Shown: positions 9,478 to 20,088 of the stretch, piece after piece
How positions within the stretch are numbered: the first letter of the stretch is position 1
Layout of the letters: each line of letters opens with the position of its first letter
NCBI GenBank assembly: GCA_015350385.1
Contig: WNKI01000001.1
Span: forward strand, 5,519,523-5,583,522
DNA: 64,000 bases
Source of the DNA: Aculops lycopersici
Taxonomy: Eukaryota; Arthropoda; Arachnida; Trombidiformes; Eriophyidae
Direction of reading: 5' to 3'
Notes under the pieces: generated by a model
Told to the model about the DNA's origin: nothing
The model's database searches: none
Seen by the model: the letters and a program-made list of their open reading frames with translations, nothing else
Made by a program: the position numbers and the translations under genes

Positions 9478-10971
9478 CGCAATAAATATTATGAGCAATC
9501 CCAATGTCCAATGTGGATACTAGGCGGCAAAACTTGACTAGCAAAGCGAAGCCATGTGTTGGACGTCAAGAAGAGAGAGAGAGATAGAGCTAATTGAATT
9601 GTTCCTGTTGTTGTTGTCGTTGCTGCAATGTAATATACTGACTCAGTACTGAGTTTTGTTACCAGAATTTTGCTCGCGGTGGCAAGTCAATATTTGTTGC
9701 CACTCGAGTTTGGGGCGACAAGTCGAGCAGAGACCAAGATCAAGTCATTAGACGAGCAACTGAATGAAAGATGACGAGATCCAGGCTAAACATTTTGCAC
9801 TTCCAAGCGGCGAAATCGAGTCGAGGATCTAGCTTTCGAACTCTTGGCGTCGGGAATCTCTCAGTTTCGAAAGTCGGTTTGTTTATATTGGCAATTTGTT
9901 GTTATAGCCAAGAGACTTCGAGTTCATCAAGCAATTCGAAGCGATTCCTTTTGATTCCCGCAACCGAAAACCAAAACCGCGACGATAATTCGATAATAAC
10001 TCGACTAATTTCCTTAAAGCTCTCTGCCTATGGCGCGCGTAACAATGGTAATTGAAATATCGATTACAAGCCGCGACTGCTCATTTGGTGGTCAGCGGCG
10101 CGAACCACTGGAAATTCTATGAAAATGAATCGGGCAATAAAACAACTTGTAGGGGGCCAACTGGCGACTTGTAACAATGCGAGCAGGCTATTGGGTTGCT
10201 CATTTGAGCCCGCCACCAATCGGTACATAAATCACGCTAATCAAATTAATATCAACTGACCTGCGAGTTTTATTTAGTCCCGAGTGAGTGGTGGCTTCTT
10301 TGAATTCAAAGAAGAGAGAGAGAGAGTCGAAGTTTTGTTTTGTTGGTTCGAAGAAAAAACAAACAGCTGATCTTCAAGTTTAAAATAAACATCATCTCTA
10401 AGTCAAACCACCCAAACCAACTCCCAAGTTTACCTGAGTAACGGGATCTGATCGACACGATTCTGATGACACTTGCAACTAGTTGTGATGTTACGCAACT
10501 AAGCAACTTTGGCGCCACTCTAGTTCAAAGGCGCGCATGAGCGCAACACAGAGGCAGATAGACAGGCAGGCAGTAGTGTGCTTCTTTCTCCTTGCTATTG
10601 CATTGCATGCACTGGCTTTGTTTTGGTTTTGCATTCGCCTTTGGCCTCTCTCTATCTGTCTGTATGTCTGTCTCTTTTTGTACGCTTCTCTCGCCCAGCG
10701 ACGACGGCGTCGAATTTTTGCAAAAGTCTTATTTCATCAACAACGAAACGCAAAAGGCCAATCCCTCTCTATAGTTGTATACAACCAACCGCAAACTATT
10801 ACCACCACTAACACTACTGACATTACTGCACTAGAACTACTACTTCTATTACTGCCACCTCCATTTCTGGGGTACTTTTTCTACTCTCACAAAAACTGGA
10901 GCTTATTCTCTCTCTCCCTAATATTCAAGCATCTCAACTCGAACATTACAACATTAGCGTGTCTCGCCGTT

Positions 10972-11946
10972 ATGAACAAGCTCAATAGACTACAGAAGGA
11001 CTGTGTCCGAAATTTTATGTCCATCACAAACACCACCGAGAAGACGGCTATTTTTTGTTTAAATAGATTTAATTGGCAACTAGATGTTGCCAGTGATATG
11101 TTCTTCCACAATCCCGATTCATTTACAAGGGTAGATGTGGCGTCCAATAGCAGTAGTCGGCTAAGCAACCAACAACAACAACAACCCCAACAACAATCAC
11201 CACACCACTTATACACCTCCACCACTAGCTCCTCAAATCATAACTACAATTTCCATCACCAAAACCAAAGCCACCTAAACAATCACATGCACCATAGGTC
11301 AAGTTTGGACAAGCGAAAGATGGATTCCTTGTACTCCACGTATCGGTCTAAAACAGAAGATAAAATTTCGATTGAAGGTGTAGAAAGTCTACTCAGTGAT
11401 CTAGGTTTAGAAGCGGACTCCATCTTAGTCCTAATTTTTGCTTGGAAATGTCGAGCCTCAACACAATGCGAGTTCAGTCGCGATGAATTCTATCGAGGCC
11501 TACAGGAATTAGGTTCAGACACAATTGAGAAATTAATATTATCCCTGAACAAGGTGGAGCTGGAGCTTCGAACATGTCACCAGGGATTCAAAGATTTATA
11601 CCAGTTTACCTTCAACTATGCCAAGAATCAACTCCAAAAATCACTCGATCTCGAGCTGGCCATTGCCTATTGGAATATATTAATGAAGAATAGGTTCAAA
11701 TTTATCGACTTATGGATCAACTTTCTACAAGAGAACCATAAACGAGCAATCACACGAGACACCTGGAATCTCTTGCTTGATTTCAGTCTCATGATCAACG
11801 ATCAGCTTTCAAATTACGACGAGGAGGGCGCTTGGCCGGTGCTAATTGACGAGTTTGTAGAGTATGCAAGAAATAAGATGGTGGCAACTGAACAAGAGTC
11901 AACTCAGGATGGCGAAACTCGCGAAGATAAAATTGAAATAGATTGA
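10972..11946 (+). CDS. Dcun1d: DCN1-like protein (neddylation E3 scaffold)
   Basis: 324 residues from the ATG at 10972, chosen because MNKLNRLQKDCVRNFM aligns with the start of vertebrate DCUN1D1/2 (MNKLKSSQKDKVRQFM). The protein is a co-E3 that brings the NEDD8-loaded E2 (UBE2M) to cullins. A UBA-like domain occupies about 5-50. A Gln/His/Asn-rich linker at about 55-115 is much longer than in vertebrates. The PONY domain runs from about 120 to 315, including AWKCRASTQCEFSRDEF, GLELA-type DLELAIAYWN, and the C-terminal SNYDEEGAWPVLIDEFVEYA with the conserved acidic and aromatic residues that contact cullin. The gene has no intron. The final 15 residues are acidic and divergent. Confidence 0.93.
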   Translation: MNKLNRLQKDCVRNFMSITNTTEKTAIFCLNRFNWQLDVASDMFFHNPDSFTRVDVASNSSSRLSNQQQQQPQQQSPHHLYTSTTSSSNHNYNFHHQNQSHLNNHMHHRSSLDKRKMDSLYSTYRSKTEDKISIEGVESLLSDLGLEADSILVLIFAWKCRASTQCEFSRDEFYRGLQELGSDTIEKLILSLNKVELELRTCHQGFKDLYQFTFNYAKNQLQKSLDLELAIAYWNILMKNRFKFIDLWINFLQENHKRAITRDTWNLLLDFSLMINDQLSNYDEEGAWPVLIDEFVEYARNKMVATEQESTQDGETREDKIEID

Positions 11947-12158
11947 TTGACTTCACTCTATTGACCCACAATGATTGCTGAACAGATGAAGTTCATCTCA
12001 TTTGCCTAGTTGGCCTGGCTTTTTTGGGATGGTCTTTTGTATTAGTTTGCAACCAAATCAAGAAGTCACCCCAATGCACTAATAATTCATCAAGTGATAT
12101 CTAGCTGAAAATTAAGTATTTGTTGCACATAGACCTTTCGAGGCAATCTAATGATCTA

Positions 12159-12164
12159 AATAAA
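12159..12164 (+). terminator. Poly(A) signal AATAAA of Dcun1d
   Basis: AATAAA about 210 bp after the stop codon, in an AT-rich 3' UTR. Confidence 0.6.
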
Positions 12165-12209
12165 ATCATAAAATTAATACTGAACTGAATATACACGAGA
12201 CTGCACGGA

Positions 12210-12434
12210 CTAAACTCTCTCATGAGATACTCTCAACAAGTTGAACTCATTCTCGTCCAAGAGGTAGCTTTCCATCTTTTCTATGGAGCGCTTCGATCCA
12301 CAAAAATCGGGCCAACTTGAGAGCCAGTTACATTTGAACGATATCGGAGGCGACGAAAGTGAGGCAACTAGATCATCTCGGGATATATTCATTTTTGACC
12401 AACTCTTCTCCATCACTCTATTTTTACAATACAT
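12210..12434 (-). CDS. Possible small ORF, unrecognised
   Basis: 74 codons from ATG to stop on the minus strand, between the Dcun1d 3' UTR and the first transporter. The translation has ordinary mixed composition (Trp, Cys, charged residues; no repeat) but no motif I know. It could be a short gene, an exon, or chance. The rest of 12435-12775 shows no gene; it is probably the 3' flank of the transporter. Confidence 0.22.
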   Translation of the reverse strand: MYCKNRVMEKSWSKMNISRDDLVASLSSPPISFKCNWLSSWPDFCGSKRSIEKMESYLLDENEFNLLRVSHERV

Positions 12435-12775
12435 TATCCCTGATTTCGAAAATTGAATCGTATAACGGCTTCAAGTTATCTCAACTCGTGATTTGGATGC
12501 CTCTAGTAGCAGTGCAGAAAATTTGACACATTCTAATGGTTGTAGCATTGTTTGACCTGAATAAATATCCTCGTGGGTAACCTTTTCGACGGTTGGTTGC
12601 TTCCGGTCGACTCTTACGTGATTTTAGTACACTTGAATGGAGCCACATGGTGAGTCTTTTTGGTTTTGATTTTGATTCTTGAAACGGAATTCAATCCATA
12701 CCTCGACCAGGTTTAATAGAAAATTCTTTAGTATTTGGATGCAATTTAAACCCCACACTGATAATCTTTGTTTTG

Positions 12776-14146
12776 TTAGTTTGTTGTAAGCTTTCTGTTG
12801 TTGCTTCTCCTCATAAGTGGCTCCAAAGACCACATCAAGGCGCCCAAAGAGGCTAATCCGGCCAAACAAAATACCAACGGGTCGTAGGTGCCCATTTGGT
12901 CTCGAAAGTAGCCTATGAATTGAGGCCGGAATGAGATTGTTAGTCCACAGATGAGAGATGCAAGACTGAAAGTTGTCGTTACCTTACTCTCACCCAAACC
13001 CTCAACCATGAGAGGATTGATTAAGATGAAGCAGCAAGAGTTGGCAGCGGTTATTATGACAATTGTCGCTGCCATGAAGTAGTAATCAGGTGATTGAGTG
13101 ATAAATATAAGCGCAGCTGCATTGCTAATTGACATCGATATGTAGGTGTGCCTTGCTGACATGAATTGATAATCTACAATTGCAGGTAGAATAAGTCGAC
13201 CAATAAGTTCGCCGACTGATTGGATTATCAGCAAGTTATCCGCTTGACTCTTGCTCATTCCCTTATCCATTGCATAGTCCGCAAACACCAGACACCAGAT
13301 GGTAAAGACCCAAAAGAAAATAAGCTCACTTATCCAAATCAAATGAAAGGTGTGGGTCTTGAGTATGCCAAATGCCTCTGAGAGTAAGCCCGTCTCATGG
13401 TCTATAATCAACGAGACTCCAGCTTCCAACTTCTTTTCTATTGATTTTTGACTCTCTGTTGGTTGATCAATCTTTGGTGGAACAGGTTTTGGGTTAGCCA
13501 ATAGGAACGGCGAAACTAGTACGGCTACGCAACTCAATGCGGCTATGGCGAAGTATGCGTATCGCCATGGATAATGAGCAAAGATATACTCAAACATCGG
13601 ACCGACAAACATCACAGCCAACGAGCCGCCTGTTAGCGTCAAACCAAAGGCCAAATTTCGGTACTTGACGAAATAGTTGTTAATCAGATCCATATGAGGT
13701 GTGTAAATGAGAGCATACCCAATCCCTTGGAGCAGTCCAATCGTTAATAGATCCCAACCAATCGAATGACTCAGACCACCCAACAGGTTTCCGATCGTCA
13801 CACAGACAGAGCCAATAAAGATGCACCAGGTAAAAGAGAGCTTGCTAACTATAACTGAGGCCAGCGGACTGAGTAGAGTCTCGAATGTTATGATCGCGGC
13901 AACAGGTTTCGATGCATCCCCTCTGGTGTATACGTTGGTTTCCGTTATGTAGGCATATATCAGTCCATATGATCGGTAGGGACCTTGAGTAACAGCGTGA
14001 ATGAGGAAGAAGGCAAAGATGACCACGAGTCCGTAACGCTTGTCGATATTTCTCGACCACTTGGCCAAATCTTGGTGGTATTTCTGTATAATGTCACAAT
14101 CTTTTCTCTCGCCATCTTCAAGATCTCGCCTACTTTTTTCTTCCAT
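12776..14146 (-). CDS. SLC16-like MFS transporter, copy A
   Basis: 456 residues with about 12 membrane segments in two bundles split by a charged loop (about residues 225-270). The order GLVVIFAFFLIHAVTQGPYRSYG in segment 1, NYFVKYRNLAFGLTLTGGS at segment 5, and DYAMDKGMSKSQADNLL with GELIGR at segments 8-9 resembles monocarboxylate transporters (SLC16), which carry small organic acids across the plasma membrane. The substrate cannot be told. It is the first gene of a minus-strand tandem array. Copy B shares long stretches of almost identical DNA (for example 13590-13690 with 15870-15970, and the first 100 codons), interrupted by divergent blocks at the N-terminal 20 residues and the central loop. 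That mosaic suggests recent duplication or gene conversion. There is no intron. Confidence 0.85.
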   Translation of the reverse strand: MEEKSRRDLEDGERKDCDIIQKYHQDLAKWSRNIDKRYGLVVIFAFFLIHAVTQGPYRSYGLIYAYITETNVYTRGDASKPVAAIITFETLLSPLASVIVSKLSFTWCIFIGSVCVTIGNLLGGLSHSIGWDLLTIGLLQGIGYALIYTPHMDLINNYFVKYRNLAFGLTLTGGSLAVMFVGPMFEYIFAHYPWRYAYFAIAALSCVAVLVSPFLLANPKPVPPKIDQPTESQKSIEKKLEAGVSLIIDHETGLLSEAFGILKTHTFHLIWISELIFFWVFTIWCLVFADYAMDKGMSKSQADNLLIIQSVGELIGRLILPAIVDYQFMSARHTYISMSISNAAALIFITQSPDYYFMAATIVIITAANSCCFILINPLMVEGLGESKVTTTFSLASLICGLTISFRPQFIGYFRDQMGTYDPLVFCLAGLASLGALMWSLEPLMRRSNNRKLTTN

Positions 14147-14938
14147 TTCTCTAACATATAAATAAAAAGACTAACAAGAGCTTCTCCATGAACTGATTGG
14201 ATATATTTAATTCAATGAGTTCGTAAAGCTTTCCACTTGTCCACTTGAAATCAAATCCCACGGCGTCAACAAATCATTGAGTCTAATTAATACATTTTCA
14301 GCCGTTTTTTTAGTTTTTTCGAAGAATAGAAATGATATCACCCATCAAGTTTCATGAACATATTTAGACAGTGGATAAAGACACAAAAGTCATAAACTTA
14401 ACTTTGACAGTAAGAGATTCAAAATTAGCGACAGGTATCGGCTCGAAATGACTAGGCATAATTCATTTGTTTTTGAACAATCAAGATCGTTAGGTTCAAA
14501 CTTTTGTCGACTGCAATCGTCCGTTTTGTTGTTAGGTCAACTTAGTGTTTGCCACTTGTTTGAGCTTAGTCCTGTTTTGTGGCTTGCTATTCATATCGAC
14601 ATCCTTGCAAGTAGCAATGAGGCAACAGAAAATTTAATTTACAAACCATGAGCGGACTGCCTAAATAGTCGTGAAAATAGTTGGCCAAAGTTGGCTTGGT
14701 GGCCTCGAGGGAGCCACCCACTAAGGCTTACTTTTCGAGGTGTGAGCTTACATTGGAATCAACGAGAGTGTCAAAGAATGGGGAGTTTAGAATGAAGTCC
14801 ACATAAACTTGTCATAACGACAGCTACCCAAGCTGACCATAGGTAATGTGTTACTAGGTAGGCCGAGAGCAACATCAAGGACTATTGGGTGTCTCAATAT
14901 CAAGAGGTGGAGTCGGCCAGAAAAGCGAATCCTGTTCA
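14147..14938. other. Intergenic region, transporters A and B
   Basis: AT-rich upstream region of copy A. A 67-codon plus ORF (14448-14651) looks like chance. No RNA gene or repeat was recognised. Confidence 0.4.
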
Positions 14939-15042
14939 GCCACTGTGCCACCACTAAGTGCAAAACCAAAGGCCACGTTCCGGTATTTGTCGAAATAACT
15001 ATTAACACAGCTCATCAATGTACCAAAAACAAAGGCAAATCC
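14939..15042 (-). pseudogene. Remnant of a transporter C-type gene
   Basis: These 104 bp match 17815-17918 of the third transporter with 6 mismatches by my count. Read on the minus strand, they encode GFAFVF, then SCVNSYFDKYRNVAFGFALSGG, the segment 4-5 region of copy C. The match stops abruptly on both sides and the surrounding frame is not open, so this is a dead fragment of a further array member, left in the gap between copies A and B. Confidence 0.8.
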
Positions 15043-15085
15043 AACAATTTAATTTTTCCTAGGTTTTGTCAGGTATATGTGTGGT

Positions 15086-16426
15086 TTAAGATTTTTTCCT
15101 TCTCATTAATGGTTCCAAGGACCAGAGTGAGGCGCCCAAAATAGCCATTCCTGCCAAAGAAAGTATCAAATAGTCATAGGTGCCCATTTGGTCTCGAAAG
15201 TAGCCTATGAATTGAGGCCGGAATGAGATTGTTAGCCCACATATGAGAGATGCAAGACTGAAAGCAGTTGTTACCTTTTTCTCACCCAAACCCTCAACCA
15301 TGAGAGGATTGATTAAGATGAAGCAGCAAGAGTTGGCGGCCATTATGATAACGGTCATTGCTACCATGACAAAATATTCCGGTGACTGGGTGACAAATAT
15401 AAGAGCAGCTGCATTGGTAATCGAAAACGATACATAGGCATTTTTGGCTGTCATGAGTTGATAATCTACAACTGCAGGTAGAATCAGGCGACCCATAAGT
15501 TCGCCAACCGACTGATAAATGAGCAAGTTATCCGCTTGACTCTTGCTCATTCCCTTATCCATTGCATAGTCCACAAACACCAGACACCAAATGGTAAAGA
15601 TCCAAAAGTATATAAGCTCACTTAGCCATATCAAATGGAAGGTGGGTGTCTTCAAGAAGCTATTAACTTCTGAGAGTAAACTTGTTTCCTGCTGTACAAT
15701 CGAGATTCTCGCCTCCGTTTCCTTTTCCAAGCAGCTCAGCTGTGGTGGTGGCGGCTCAGGTTTCGGGTTGGGCAACAAGAGGGGCGAGACCAGCACGGCT
15801 ACGCAACTCAATGCGGCTATGGCGAAGTATGCGTATCGCCATGGATAATGAGCAAAGATATACTCAAACATCGGACCAACAAACATCACAGCCAACGAGC
15901 CGCCTGTTAGCGTCAAACCAAAGGCCAAATTTCGGTACTTGACGAAATAGTTGTTGATCACATCCATATGAGGTGTGTAAATGAGAGCATACCCAATCCC
16001 TTGGAGCAGTCCAATCGTCAATAGATCCCAATTAATCGATCGACTCAGACCACCCAACAGGTTTCCGATCGTCACACAGACAGAGCCAATAAAGATGCAC
16101 CAGGTAAAAGAGAGCTTGCTAACTATAACCGATGCCAAAGGGCCTAATGCAGCTTCGAGGGTCATGATCGCGGCAACAGGTTTCGATGCATCCTCTCTGG
16201 TGTATACGTTGGTTTCCGTTATGTAGGCATATATCAGTCCATATGATCGGTAGGGACCTTGAGTAACAGCGTGAATGAGGAAGAAGGCAAAGATGACCAC
16301 GAGTCCGTAACGCTTGTCGATATTTCTCGACCACTTGGCCAAATCTTGGTTGTATTTTTGCAACACATCAGGCTCCTTGCTCGCTTCTTCTTCGAGATTC
16401 TTGTTGTCTTCCATCCTTCTGGTCAT
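15086..16426 (-). CDS. SLC16-like MFS transporter, copy B
   Basis: 446 residues, same architecture as copy A, with a shorter Pro-rich central loop and a C terminus ending MRRKKS. Most membrane segments are identical or nearly so to copy A. Differences cluster in the first 20 residues, in the segment 3 entrance (LEAALGPLAS versus FETLLSPLAS), in the central loop, and in segment 9-10. A second ATG lies 4 codons inside the first. As for copy A, a monocarboxylate or similar organic-anion substrate is inferred from the family only. Confidence 0.85.
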   Translation of the reverse strand: MTRRMEDNKNLEEEASKEPDVLQKYNQDLAKWSRNIDKRYGLVVIFAFFLIHAVTQGPYRSYGLIYAYITETNVYTREDASKPVAAIMTLEAALGPLASVIVSKLSFTWCIFIGSVCVTIGNLLGGLSRSINWDLLTIGLLQGIGYALIYTPHMDVINNYFVKYRNLAFGLTLTGGSLAVMFVGPMFEYIFAHYPWRYAYFAIAALSCVAVLVSPLLLPNPKPEPPPPQLSCLEKETEARISIVQQETSLLSEVNSFLKTPTFHLIWLSELIYFWIFTIWCLVFVDYAMDKGMSKSQADNLLIYQSVGELMGRLILPAVVDYQLMTAKNAYVSFSITNAAALIFVTQSPEYFVMVAMTVIIMAANSCCFILINPLMVEGLGEKKVTTAFSLASLICGLTISFRPQFIGYFRDQMGTYDYLILSLAGMAILGASLWSLEPLMRRKKS

Positions 16427-16979
16427 TACAATCTATGTGATTCGTTTTGACTGGACATATCTTTATTGATTTCTCTATGAATGAAAACTTGCAACCCGAG
16501 TTTAGACTTACCGACACCATTGTAGTTGTGGTACCATTCTAGAGTGATCTTTTCGAACAACGAACTGTTTGCAAATCCAGAAGTTTTAGTTGAGGTTGTA
16601 AATGGAAAACTTTACATACTAGCAAGTTGTATGGAATTAGATACAGCCAGCTTAACTTGAACCGGGTCGAGTTTGTATCCATACTTTCGAAATAAATATC
16701 ATATGTATACATATACATATACTTGTATTGGTCGACGCAAACAGGTAGCTGCCCTTGCAGCCGTTGAGATCATGTGGAATAATTTATATCCAGTTAATCT
16801 TTAGTTACTTTGAAACAATAAAAAATGACACTACCACCCATCAAAGTTGATTCACAGCTCTCGTTTCAAGATCAATCATCAACAGAGTTGCTATCCAACA
16901 TCAGCACATCATGGTGATCCATTGCACGCGGTACAATTAACGCTGCAGCCCAGGCACTTGCTAATTAACAGGCTGTTAA
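16427..16979. other. Intergenic region, transporters B and C
   Basis: Upstream region of copy B and 3' flank of copy C. It contains an alternating ATATGTATACATATACATATAC tract near 16698. No gene seen. Confidence 0.4.
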
Positions 16980-18347
16980 TTAGTTGTTTTCTTCGTCATC
17001 ACTAGAGTCCTTGAATTCTTTTGTCCATGGCCTGATTAGCCAACAGGCGGCCAGGACGACGCACGAACCAGTTAGGCACCACATTAATCCATCGTAGGAG
17101 CCGAGATGGTCGCGAAAGTATCCAATTACCTGAGGTCTCAGCACAATAGACAGGCCAACAAAGAAGGAGCTCATTCCATACGCTAGCGTTACATTCTCCA
17201 CGCCCAAATGTCTCACAAATAGTGAGTTGTTTAGGACATATATATAAGAATTTAAAGCCATCAGAGTAAATACAACAAAAGCCATCCAATAGAAGCCCCA
17301 AACCTCTGTTGAAATTAGCAATACTACAGCCATGACTATGAGAACAATTGGCACCAGGTGCTTGAGTTTCGGAAGGACTCGTAGGTCGGTTAATGCAGAG
17401 AGAATGACTCTACCCGCTAGCTCACCTGTGGATTCCATAACAACCAAAGACTCTGCCTCCAATTTGCTGCACCCACGATCGCGGCCAAGATCCACCACAG
17501 CCAACACGACGACACCCATGACCCAGAAGTGCAAGCACATGTTTGCAATGATTAAGTAAAATGGTGGAGTTTTCAATATCTCAACAACCTGCTTGCTTAT
17601 TGATTGCTGGTCTCTCGTCGAAACCCTTTCACTAAATATACTTGTCTGGCATTCGCGCCCAAGGTGCTTGTGTGGCTCATCAGGCTTGGGGTTTGGTTTC
17701 AGCATGATGACTGCAACTATAGACAGCAAATCCACCAAACTTACTGCAAAATACGCATACCTCCAGGGATACCAGGTTAGTAGCCATTGGAAGGGTCTGA
17801 CTAGCGTGAGTACGGCCATTGTGCCGCCGCTAAGTGCAAAACCAAAGGCCACGTTCCGGTATTTGTCGAAATAACTATTAACACAGCTCATGAATGGAAC
17901 AAAAACAAAGGCAAATCCGATTCCTTGAATGATTCCAATGCAAGCGACATCCAGTATCAGCAGGCGACTAAATCCAGCCAACCCGTTGGCCAGGGCACAT
18001 AATAGACCGCCAATCAACATTGAGTATCTAGCTTGCATTCTCAATTTTGTAATGAAAATTGATACTACAGGTGCGATCAAAAACTCCACCGCCGATATGG
18101 AAGCTGCTGCCTCTGAAGCTTGCTCGCGAGTGTATACATGCAACCGGGTTACCTCAGCAAAAACTAGTCCATAGATCCTCAATGGTCCTGAGATGGAGAA
18201 TCCAATGAGCCAGAGACCTACAAGCGCCAGCCAAGCTCGATTTTTGTCCACATTCTTCCTCCATCTCTCGAGATCCTGGCGGTATTTTCTATCGATTTGA
18301 CTCCCTCCTTCTACATTTGATACCACCACTTGTTGTTTCTGATCCAT
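16980..18347 (-). CDS. SLC16-like MFS transporter, copy C (divergent)
   Basis: 455 residues. It is the same fold and segment order as A and B but diverged through most of its length. It keeps NSYFDKYRNVAFGFALSGG at segment 5, the RDxGCSKLEAESL element before segment 8-9 with GELAGR, and the C-terminal LRPQVIGYFRDHLGSYDGL that matches the A/B FRPQFIGYFRDQMGTYD. The N terminus (QIDRKYRQDLERWRKNVDKN) parallels QDLAKWSRNIDKR of A/B. It is therefore an older duplicate of the same ancestor. The tail is acidic (SSDDEENN). Substrate unknown. Confidence 0.83.
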   Translation of the reverse strand: MDQKQQVVVSNVEGGSQIDRKYRQDLERWRKNVDKNRAWLALVGLWLIGFSISGPLRIYGLVFAEVTRLHVYTREQASEAAASISAVEFLIAPVVSIFITKLRMQARYSMLIGGLLCALANGLAGFSRLLILDVACIGIIQGIGFAFVFVPFMSCVNSYFDKYRNVAFGFALSGGTMAVLTLVRPFQWLLTWYPWRYAYFAVSLVDLLSIVAVIMLKPNPKPDEPHKHLGRECQTSIFSERVSTRDQQSISKQVVEILKTPPFYLIIANMCLHFWVMGVVVLAVVDLGRDRGCSKLEAESLVVMESTGELAGRVILSALTDLRVLPKLKHLVPIVLIVMAVVLLISTEVWGFYWMAFVVFTLMALNSYIYVLNNSLFVRHLGVENVTLAYGMSSFFVGLSIVLRPQVIGYFRDHLGSYDGLMWCLTGSCVVLAACWLIRPWTKEFKDSSDDEENN

Positions 18348-20050
18348 TTTTAACTTTAATTTTATGCTCCAAGTTGATTCGATAGCAATAATGAAGTCGA
18401 ACAGTCATCTTTGTGACCTGGAAGCCTTGTGATTCCTTCTTGTTTTCCGTCAAGTTTTTGCCCAAGTGAGTCGCAGAAACTAACTTGTTGTTGCGTCAAC
18501 AAACTACTGCTAAGCCTTAGGCATAATTAGCCAGAGGATTAAGAGATAAAATCTACTGGAAACCTTTATGCTAAACAAGCGTTTGACTTCCAAACTGACG
18601 CCAAAATTCTGGACTCTTATTGCAGCAGGTCGTTATGGCATTATCATTAACAAATTGCATGTGTAACAAATCGGTCATGATCCTCCAGGTAGAGGTGGAA
18701 AGTGCATTCAAGCACTCGTTTACATTCCATCATAAGCAGGATTAGCAAGTGAGATCTTCTATTTAATGGTTTTCGGAACAAACTTAATCCACAATCGAAC
18801 TTACTCACTCTTAATTCTAGTCTTTTCTAGTTAGATCGGCTGAGTGTCAACCTCTTTAAATCATCTCTGAGTCATTTTGTCACCTCTAATCAAACTAGTG
18901 CTGTGAGTTTGACTGAATTTTATTCGATACACTGGTGCTTGTTGAGTTGTATCCAGAGGCAAAAGAGCAAACCGGAATGATGAACCTCAATTAGCACCGA
19001 AGTTGGGGCCGGATTTCAACTTCGAAAGCATTCATAAATTCTGCTGCATCACGAGCACCGGTTCCTCAATCGATAAAATGAATAGGAGCATCTCGCGACT
19101 ATTTGAGCCGAGCGACCGTCGTTGGTGGGCTTCCAATTGTCGGGGTTCCACTGACTGCGCCTGGGAAACCAACTACCCGCTATGATTTGATATTGATCAA
19201 TATCTTGTAACTGGCGATCAATCTAGCGTCAAAAGAGCAAGAGGTGCCGCCGTTGCGTGTCGATGTTTTGCAATTTGGCGAGCTTCCCCATCGGCAAGAA
19301 CAAAGTCGGCGAGTTCATTGGCTCGGAAGGGAACCACGGCTTCCAATGTAACATTTTGTGCGCCAAACTGAGGGAATATAATTTGTGCCTCCAATGGAGC
19401 TTGCGCTGGTCACTCACGGATGCGCTAAGTTGCCTTTGGCCGTGTATCTAGCCAACAGCCAGTCAGTCAGTCAGCCAAACAGCAAGCGAGTCAATGGGCC
19501 GCTCTCCTAGTGTTTGAAGGGAAACTCTTGCTCCCAGTTTGATGATGGTTTGTTCGAATAGTCGCTCGGCTCGTCTAATGTCAGCCAATCAGTTGGTCGT
19601 GGCGAAAATTTGAGTCGATTGCCTCCGATGGCCGCCGGCTTTTGGCAAATCCCAAACCTTGCTTTGGTTCGAAGCCAGGGCCCGTGCTCTAATAAGCGAG
19701 TACTGGTACGGACAACTCAAAGTCTTGCTCAAAGGCAAATTGAAAACTCGTTCTTGCTGTCGCTATGAGTTGGTGCAGCCACCACCACCGAGCGACACAT
19801 CCGGCTCTAGTGGCGACTCGCGAGCTAATCAGTTGCACATACTTTGAAGCATGAAGCTAGCTGGCTAATAGTTACGTAACTGGCGACAGCCGCCGACGTG
19901 CGAATTATTCCGTCGGGTTAAAATTAACGGGAAAAAGAAAACGAGCAAATCGCTCGGTCGCGGGTCTAGCTCTAGCCCGTGGCTTATTCTTGTTCTCTCT
20001 AGCTCCACGGTAAGCCGCCACCTCGACCACCACCACCACCACTAACTAGA

Positions 20051-20088
20051 GCCATAAGTTTGCCGTTAGAGTTACGCAAACTTATGGC
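20051..20088. repeat. Perfect inverted repeat, 12-bp arms, 14-nt loop
   Basis: GCCATAAGTTTG pairs exactly with CAAACTTATGGC. Confidence 0.7.

Larger units (their letters stand above)
9069..10971. other. Divergent Hand/Dcun1d promoter interval
   Basis: No supported gene. A frame is open from an ATG at 10537 into the DCN1-like CDS, but its 145 codons are Leu/Tyr-rich noise with no similarity to DCN1 proteins and are probably 5' UTR. Two striking inverted repeats (9216-9237 and 9458-9477) lie near the Hand side. Half of the second (TCAGCGGCGCG) recurs at about 10092. CT- and GA-rich tracts occur at 9575-9590 and 10313-10325. Confidence 0.45.

Noticed and set aside
10537..10971. 145-codon N-terminal extension of the DCN1-like ORF
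   Set aside because: It is Leu/Tyr/Ser-rich with repeated CT and ACT tracts and has no family match. The conserved MNKL start lies at 10972.
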